DNA from: Podochytrium sp. JEL0797
Taxonomy: Eukaryota > Chytridiomycota > Chytridiomycetes > Chytridiales > Chytriomycetaceae
NCBI GenBank assembly: GCA_027596195.1
Contig: JADGJG010000282.1
Location: 1-25,864 of the forward strand
Direction of reading: 5' to 3'
DNA: 25,864 bases
Of this stretch, positions 20,155 to 25,864 are shown piece after piece. Under the pieces are notes generated by a model that was not told the DNA's origin, did no database searches, and saw only the letters and a list, made by a program, of their open reading frames with translations. The position numbers were made by a program, and so were the translations under genes. Each line of letters opens with the position of its first letter. Position 1 is the stretch's first letter.

Positions 20155-21285
20155 CAGAACTTTTCGGTTAGTGGTGAGTCAAAATTCGAAGAGTCACAAA
20201 AAATTTTGATTGTTTCTTGATCGCGCAGTGATCGCTGCGCACACCCACTTCCCACCCGCTGAAAATGCAACGCGCACAAGTTCAACCAGAACCCAATTGA
20301 GAGAAAGCAGAATATCAATATCCACAGATTGTTTGCGATGCGAGGACGTCCGACTGGTGCACCCTCTCTCGCGGGATGGAAATGCTCGGTTTGGATGAAG
20401 CTCCAGACAAAAAAGAGGAGGAGAGTTTTGTGAAGGAGATTATCGCGAAATCAAAAACAGTGTACGGAAAGGAATGGTCGATACGGGTTGCCAGAAAGCT
20501 TGGAAGGAGGTCCGAGCCTATATTCTCCAAACAAAAGCTCGAGCCCAGCAGCAGGAGCATGGTATACAGAAAGTATTGCCATCTACACGCTTTCAGACAA
20601 TATACGGGCGACCAGTTGAATCCAAAGCCAAAACAATTTGTGAGGAGAGAGAACAGGAGTTCGTCAGACGCCACATATGTTCTCGGCGATGTTGTCGATT
20701 GGGGCGTTGATGCATGTATTCTGGAGTTTTGGGTGTTGTTTTAGATTCACGAGGGTTTCTGGAATCCCGACCCATTTCCAGGTACAAGTTGTGGGGTTAT
20801 GTCTCCTCTCCGCACGAAGTCCGCATGTTCGTGCACGTGTACCGTGAGGAGAGAGGCGACTGCAATGAAAATAGCCGTACACAATTGCATTCTGCAGAAT
20901 CTGAATGCAAACAGTCGGAAATTGCACAGTTGGCTGATTGTTTCTGAAATTCAGCAGCAATATGCAGCAGCGTGTTTACGATAGAGGCCTCTCATCAATG
21001 GCATGAAATCACAAAATAAAGGTGTCCAGAGGCCAGTTCTTGCAAATTGGTGGACCTCAGGCCCCTCAGCAGTCACTCGCTTGACCTACATTTTGATGCA
21101 GGGAACGGCACAACACTATATCTAGCCGCGCGCGCGCCGTGTTGCGAGCTGCCAAAGTTTCCTCTCCAAATCGCATCCTCACCATATTTCTCTCGTTGTC
21201 GCTCGTCCAACATGTATTTCGTCCACTCCACGTCCGAAAAACAGTATCCAACCAAAAAGAAATCACTTGTTTATCAAAAAACGCA
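20155..21285. other. Intergenic between the Lon 3' end and the F-box/ankyrin gene
   Basis: 1.13 kb. It contains the 5' flank of the ankyrin gene, an uncertain plus-strand frame at 20376-20744, a plus-strand AATAAA at 21015-21020, and the 3' UTR of Lon at its right end. No repeat longer than short direct words, RNA gene or transposon feature was recognised. Confidence 0.5.
20376..20744 (+). CDS. Uncertain hypothetical ORF, possibly frame-disrupted
   Basis: A 122-codon frame from ATG 20376 begins with a plausible charged helix (EAPDKKEEESFVKEIIAKSK) and then becomes compositionally odd. The overlapping +2 frame from about 20474 takes on coding-like character instead (KEVRAYILQTKARAQQQEHG, later KTICEEREQEFVRRH). 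This could be one coding stretch broken by a frameshift or missed intron, or chance. An AATAAA at 21015-21020 on the same strand would fit a transcript end. No homologous family is recognised. Confidence 0.22.
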   Translation: MEMLGLDEAPDKKEEESFVKEIIAKSKTVYGKEWSIRVARKLGRRSEPIFSKQKLEPSSRSMVYRKYCHLHAFRQYTGDQLNPKPKQFVRRENRSSSDATYVLGDVVDWGVDACILEFWVLF

Positions 21286-24200
21286 TCACTTCCCGCCTTC
21301 ATCCCCCGCCTTCACACCCGGAAACACCACCCTAAAAATATCCTCATACTCCGCCACAAAATGCGGTTCAAGCCCTTCCTTGACATACCCCTCCAACTCA
21401 TCCCAATCGCTCCGATTCGCAGCTGGGAAGATAATATCCTTGACTCCGCTCCGTTTTGCAGCGATCGCTTTTTCTTTTAGGCCGCCGATTTTGAGCACTT
21501 TGCCGGTGAGTGTGAGTTCTCCCGTCATGGCCACGTTTGCAAGGGGTGGGGTTGAAAGGGCGAGGGAGAGGAGGGAGGTTGTCATGGTCGTTCCGGCGGA
21601 TGGTCCTGTTTACGCGGCGGTATCAAGAATCAGCGAAAACACACACACAAACACAAACGGTTGCTCACCATCCTTTGGCGTCGCTCCCTCAGGCACATGC
21701 ATATGCACACTCGCGTGTTCGAAAAACTTGTTTTCCGGAAACTTTCGCGCCAGGAAACTCTTTGCAAACGTATACGCGATTGTTGAGCTTTCCTTCATCA
21801 CGTCCCCCATTTGTCCTGTACGGTGGAACGAGGGTTTCGAGGTTTCCGTGATGACAGAGTCGACTACGGATTCAATGTAGAGACACGATCCACCTGGGTT
21901 TTTTCCTCGAAATTAGACTTCCCGACTCTACAAAAACCTCCAAAAAAATAATTGGTTTTGGGCTCACCCATACTCGTCCACGCCAACCCCATCACAACCC
22001 CCGCCGGCGTCGTCTCGTACATCCGATCCGACGTGTAAACAGGACTCCCCACAAACTCCTTCAAATTCTCTTCCGTCACAACCACCTTCCCCATCTCCCC
22101 CTTCGTCTCGCCCCCCGCGGCCGCCGCATTCTCCTGCTCCCGAGACACGACTTGAAACGCGGCTTTGCGATACACCTTCTCGACATGCTTCTTCAAATTC
22201 CTGACCCCACTCTCGCGACAATAACTCCGAATCAAGCGCTCAATAGCACCCTCCGTGACTTCTACCTGCTCCTCCCTCAACCCACTCGCCACCAACGCAG
22301 CCGGGCCCAAATACCGCACAGCAATCGCCTTCTTTTCTTCCGCAACGTATCCACTCACAGTGATCACTTCCATACGGTCGAGTAAGGGGCCGGGGATCGT
22401 GTCAAGACTGTTGGCTGTGCAGACGAAGAGGACTTTGGAGAGGTCCAGAGGTACGTCCATGTAGTGGTCGAGGAAGGAGGAGTTTTGTTCGGGGTCGAGG
22501 AGTTCGAGGAGGGCCGAGGAGGGGTCGCCTTGGTGTCCGCGGCCGACTTTGTCGACTGTGTGAGGTGGAGAACAAGTCGGTAAGTAATCATGTGGAGGAG
22601 TGCCGGGGAATGCGCGAAAGAAAAAAAAACTCAACTCTCGTCAATCATAATCAACGGGTTCTCGGTCTGCACTTTTTTGAGGGCTTGGATCACTTTTCCG
22701 GGCATGGCTCCGACATAGGTGCGTCGGTGTCCCTTGATTTCGGCCACGTCGGTTAACCCGCCGACCGAGAAGCGGAAGAATTCGCGGCCGAGGGCGCGGG
22801 CGATGGATTTTCCGACTGACGTTTTTCCGACACCTGTGGTAGTTAAAAGTGGGGTAGCGATTAATGCAACCAGTCAGAATGAAACCGCGGGAGTGAAGAA
22901 AGCACAAACCTGGCGGCCCAACCATACAGATAATCTTGCCCTCCACCGTCCCCCTCAACTTTCCCACAGCAATAAACTCCAAAATCCGATCCTTCACGTC
23001 CTTCAACCCATAATGATCCTCATCCAACACGACCCTCGCATTCGCGATATCGAAATTCTCGGTCGAATACTTTCCCCACGGGATGGTTGTCAACCAATCC
23101 AAGTAATTCCGCGTCACATTAAACTCACTCGCCTGCGGCTCCAAATTCATGAGCTTCGCGATTTCCTCGTCAAACACTTTGCGAATTTCCGCGGGCATCG
23201 TCAACGCTTCAGCACGTTCCTTGAACTTGATCACCAACTTATCCTTCCCATCACTTTCCATCCCAAGTTCCTTCTTGATCCCTTTGAGCTGCTCCATCAA
23301 AAAGTACTCTTGCTGCTTGCGCGTGATTTTCTTGTCCACCTCGGAACTGATTTCCTTCTGCAGCTTGGCATTCGCGAGTTCCTTTTTGAGAACGTACAGC
23401 GCTTTTTGAAGACGAACCGTCACGTCCGCGCTTTCGAGGACGGCTTGCAGTTCCAACGGCTCCCCACTGCTCACGGCGGCCGCAAAATCAGCGAGTTTGC
23501 CAGCGTCTTGGAACGCATTCCCACCCGTTTGGATCGAAAAGGTCAAGATTTGGTCACGCAGGAGTGGGTTCATGAGCGAGATTTCTTTGAGGACGTGGAG
23601 GATTTCAGAGATGGTGGCTTTGACGGTGGGTGAGTCCGGGTCGTAGGAGGTGTCGGGTTGGTTCGAGATGTTGACGACGGAGACGGGGAGGTGGGAGAGG
23701 GGGAGGTTGGTTGGTGTGTAGGTTGTCATGGTCGTTCCGGCGGATGGTCCTGTTTACGCGGCGGTATCAAGAATCAGCGAAAACACACACACAAACACAA
23801 ACGGTTGCTCACCATCTTTCGGCGTCGCTCCCTCAGGCACATGCATATGCACACTCGCGTGTTCGAAAAACTTGTTTTCCGGGAACTTTCGCGCGAGGAA
23901 CGATTTGGCAAACGTGTAGGCGATGGTGGAGCTTTCCTTCATCACGTCCCCCATTTGTCCCGTGCGGTGGAACGAGGGTTTCGAGGTTTCCGTAATCACA
24001 GAGTCGACGACGGATTCAATGTAGAGACACGATCCACCTGGGTTTTTTCCTCGAAATTAGACTTCCCGACTCTACAAAAACCTCCAAAAAAATAATTGGT
24101 TTTGGGCTCACCCATACTCGTCCACGCCAACCCCATCACAACCCCCGCCGGAGTCGTCTCATACATCCGATCCGACGTGTAAACAGGACTCCCCACAAAC

Positions 24201-25864
24201 TCTTTCAAATTCTCCTCCGTCACAACCACCTTCCCCATCTCCCCCTTCGTCTCGCCCCCCGCGGCCGCCGCATTCTCCTGCTCCCGACTCACAACCTGAA
24301 ACGCAGCCTTCCGATACACCTTCTCGACATGCTTCTTCAAATTCCTAACCCCACTCTCCCTACAATAACTCCGAATCAACCGCTCCACAGCCCCCTCCGT
24401 AACCTCCACCTGCTCCTCCCTCAACCCACTCGCCACAAGCGCCGCCGGGCCCAAATACCGCATAGCAATCGCCTTCTTTTCTTCAGCCACGTACCCACTC
24501 ACAGTGATCACTTCCATTCTGTCCAACAACGGCCCGGGGATCGTGTCGAGACTGTTGGCCGTGCATACAAAGAGGACTTTGGAGAGGTCCAGAGGTACGT
24601 CCATGTAGTGGTCGAGGAAGGAGGAGTTTTGTTCGGGGTCGAGGAGTTCGAGGAGGGCCGAGGAGGGGTCGCCTTGGTGTCCGCGGCCGACTTTGTCGAC
24701 TGTGCGAGTGGAGAACAAGTCGGTGAGTAATCATGTGGAGGAGTGCCGGGGAATGCGCGAAAGAAAAAAAAACTCAACTCTCGTCAATCATAATCAACGG
24801 GTTCTCGGTCTGCACTTTCTTGAGGGCTTGGATGACTTTTCCGGGCATGGCTCCGACGTAGGTGCGTCGGTGTCCTTTGATTTCGGCCACGTCGGTTAAC
24901 CCGCCGACAGAGAAGCGGAAAAATTCGCGGCCAAGGGCGCGGGCGATGGATTTTCCGACTGACGTTTTTCCGACACCTGTGGTAGTTAAAAGTGGGGTAG
25001 CGATTAAAATGCAACCAGTCAGAATGAAAACGCGAGAATGAAGAAAGCACAAACCAGGCGGCCCAACCATACAGATAATCTTGCCCTCCACGGTCCCCCT
25101 CAATTTCCCAACAGCAATAAACTCCAAAATCCGATCCTTCACGTCCTTCAACCCATAATGATCCTCATCCAACACAACCCTCGCATTCGCGATATCAAAA
25201 TTCTCGGTCGAATACTTTCCCCACGGGATCGTGGTCAACCAATCCAAGTAATTCCGGGTCACATTAAACTCACTCGCCTGCGGCTCCAAGTTCATGAGCT
25301 TCGCGATTTCCTCGTCAAACACTTTGCGAATTTCCGCGGGCATCGTCAACGCTTCAGCACGTTCCTTGAACTTGATCACCAGCTTATCCTTCCCATCACT
25401 TTCCATCCCAAGTTCCTTCTTGATCCCTTTGAGCTGCTCCATCAAAAAGTACTCTTGCTGCTTGCGCGTGATTTTCTTGTCCACCTCGCTACTAATCTCC
25501 TTTTGCAACTTGGCGTTCGCGAGTTCCTTTTTGAGAACGTACAGCGCTTTTTGAAGACGAACCGTCACGTCCGCGCTTTCGAGGACGGCTTGCAGTTCCA
25601 ACGGCTCCCCACTGCTCACGGCGGCCGCAAAATCAGCGAGTTTGCCAGCGTCTTGGAACGCATTCCCACCCGTTTGGATCGAAAAGGTCAAGATTTGGTC
25701 ACGCAGGAGTGGGTTCATGAGCGAGATTTCTTTGAGGACGTGGAGGATTTCAGAGATGGTGGCTTTGACGGTGGGTGAGTCCGGGTCGTAGGAGGTGTCG
25801 GGTTGGTTCGAGATGTTGACGACGGAGACGGGGAGGTGGGAGAGGGGGAGGTTGGTTGGTGTGT
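21286..25864 (-). CDS. Mitochondrial-type Lon (Pim1-like) AAA+ Ser-Lys protease with internal in-frame tandem duplication (5' partial)
   Basis: Exons on the minus strand, from the right edge: 25864-25055 (partial), 24976-24779, 24699-24112, 24037-23813, 23749-22910, 22833-22636, 22555-21968, 21893-21669, 21605-21286. All junctions are GT-AG in consistent phase and no stop interrupts the 3992 coding nt. Lon unfolds and degrades damaged matrix proteins as a hexamer. Each unit has the end of the substrate-binding region ([25 protein letters not shown]), Walker A GPPGVGKTS (split by an intron), Walker B LIMIDEIDK (split by an intron), [20 protein letters not shown], the sensor region [42 protein letters not shown] and [10 protein letters not shown]. 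Only the downstream unit continues into SLLSLALS and GGLKEK, with the catalytic Lys, ending at TGA 21286-21288. In the upstream unit [10 protein letters not shown] runs directly into [11 protein letters not shown], which starts the next substrate-binding segment. Presequence and N-domain lie beyond the window. An assembly artefact must be considered. Confidence 0.85.
21577..23720. repeat. Lon internal tandem repeat, unit 1 (downstream in the protein)
   Basis: 2144-nt unit starting at GGTTGTCATGG (21577) and ending at GGTTGGTGTGTA (23720). It contains four introns and codes from YTPTNL through the AAA+ module to the catalytic-Ser motif, about 617 residues per unit. It is followed directly, head to tail, by unit 2. 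Left of 21577 the unique C-terminal coding sequence begins. Confidence 0.9.
23721..25864. repeat. Lon internal tandem repeat, unit 2 (upstream in the protein), reaching the window edge
   Basis: Second copy of the unit, offset by 2144-2145 nt (one intron has two extra bases and another lacks one). The last base, 25864, corresponds to 23719, one base before the 23720/23721 junction. The sequence that would show whether a third unit or the true N-terminal exon follows is therefore absent. Confidence 0.9.

Noticed and set aside
21640..21660. CA-rich run (and 23784-23804) as a CRISPR-like or functional repeat
   Set aside because: It is a short microsatellite within a Lon intron, present once per unit; the genome is eukaryotic.
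22719..23633. 304-codon plus-strand ORF opposite Lon, and its partner at 25038-25778
   Set aside because: Antisense of the Lon substrate-binding and AAA+ exons; the sense strand has unmistakable Lon motifs and consistent splicing.
22641..23729. A separate gene starting at MTTYTPTNL (Met at 23729)
   Set aside because: The Met is the conserved residue in the GPSAGTTM motif and the frame is open upstream through a spliced Lon exon, so an independent start there is less likely than read-through, although not excluded.

Overview
The window reads as nuclear DNA of a fungus. Genes are compact and split by 50-225 nt GT-AG introns, several with a CTAAC/CTGAC-type branch site. The gene set is fungal: a Ysc84-type SYLF-SH3 protein, a mitochondrial (Pim1-like) Lon protease and a SulP transporter with a STAS domain. 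Na+/K+-type (IIC) P-ATPases and ankyrin repeats of the 'LLLxDPRVDPS' type suggest an early-diverging lineage, probably a chytrid; that placement is inference.

Layout: (1) 1-228 (+), the 3' end of a probable short-chain dehydrogenase. (2) 293-3247 (+), a five-exon SulP/STAS anion transporter. (3) 3248-4925, noncoding with a degenerate tandem repeat. (4) 4926-8482 and 10073-13618 (both -), two tandem copies of a 1086-residue type IIC P-ATPase with the same five exons, each inside a ~4.3-4.5 kb duplicated block. (5) 14227-16322 (-), an unrecognised multi-pass membrane protein. (6) 16431-17834 (-), a SYLF-SH3 protein. (7) 18571-20154 (-), an F-box-like/ankyrin-repeat protein. (8) 21286-25864 (-), a Lon protease gene running off the right edge. 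From 4926 onward every supported gene is on the minus strand. No tRNA, rRNA, CRISPR array or intact transposon was seen.

The most unusual object is the Lon locus. A ~2.14 kb segment with four exons and four introns is repeated head to tail inside one gene, and the junction is open and in frame. The predicted product has two AAA+ modules; the upstream one keeps the catalytic Ser motif (GPSAG) but is cut before the catalytic Lys, and only the downstream one has a complete Ser-Lys protease. Differences between the units are almost all synonymous and clustered in patches, while two of the introns are identical. The window stops one base short of where the repeat junction would recur, so the true copy number is unknown and an assembly effect must be excluded.

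The genes do not form one pathway. Membrane transport is the largest theme (sulfate/anion transporter, two cation ATPases), and two of the loci (ATPase, Lon) changed through local tandem duplication.
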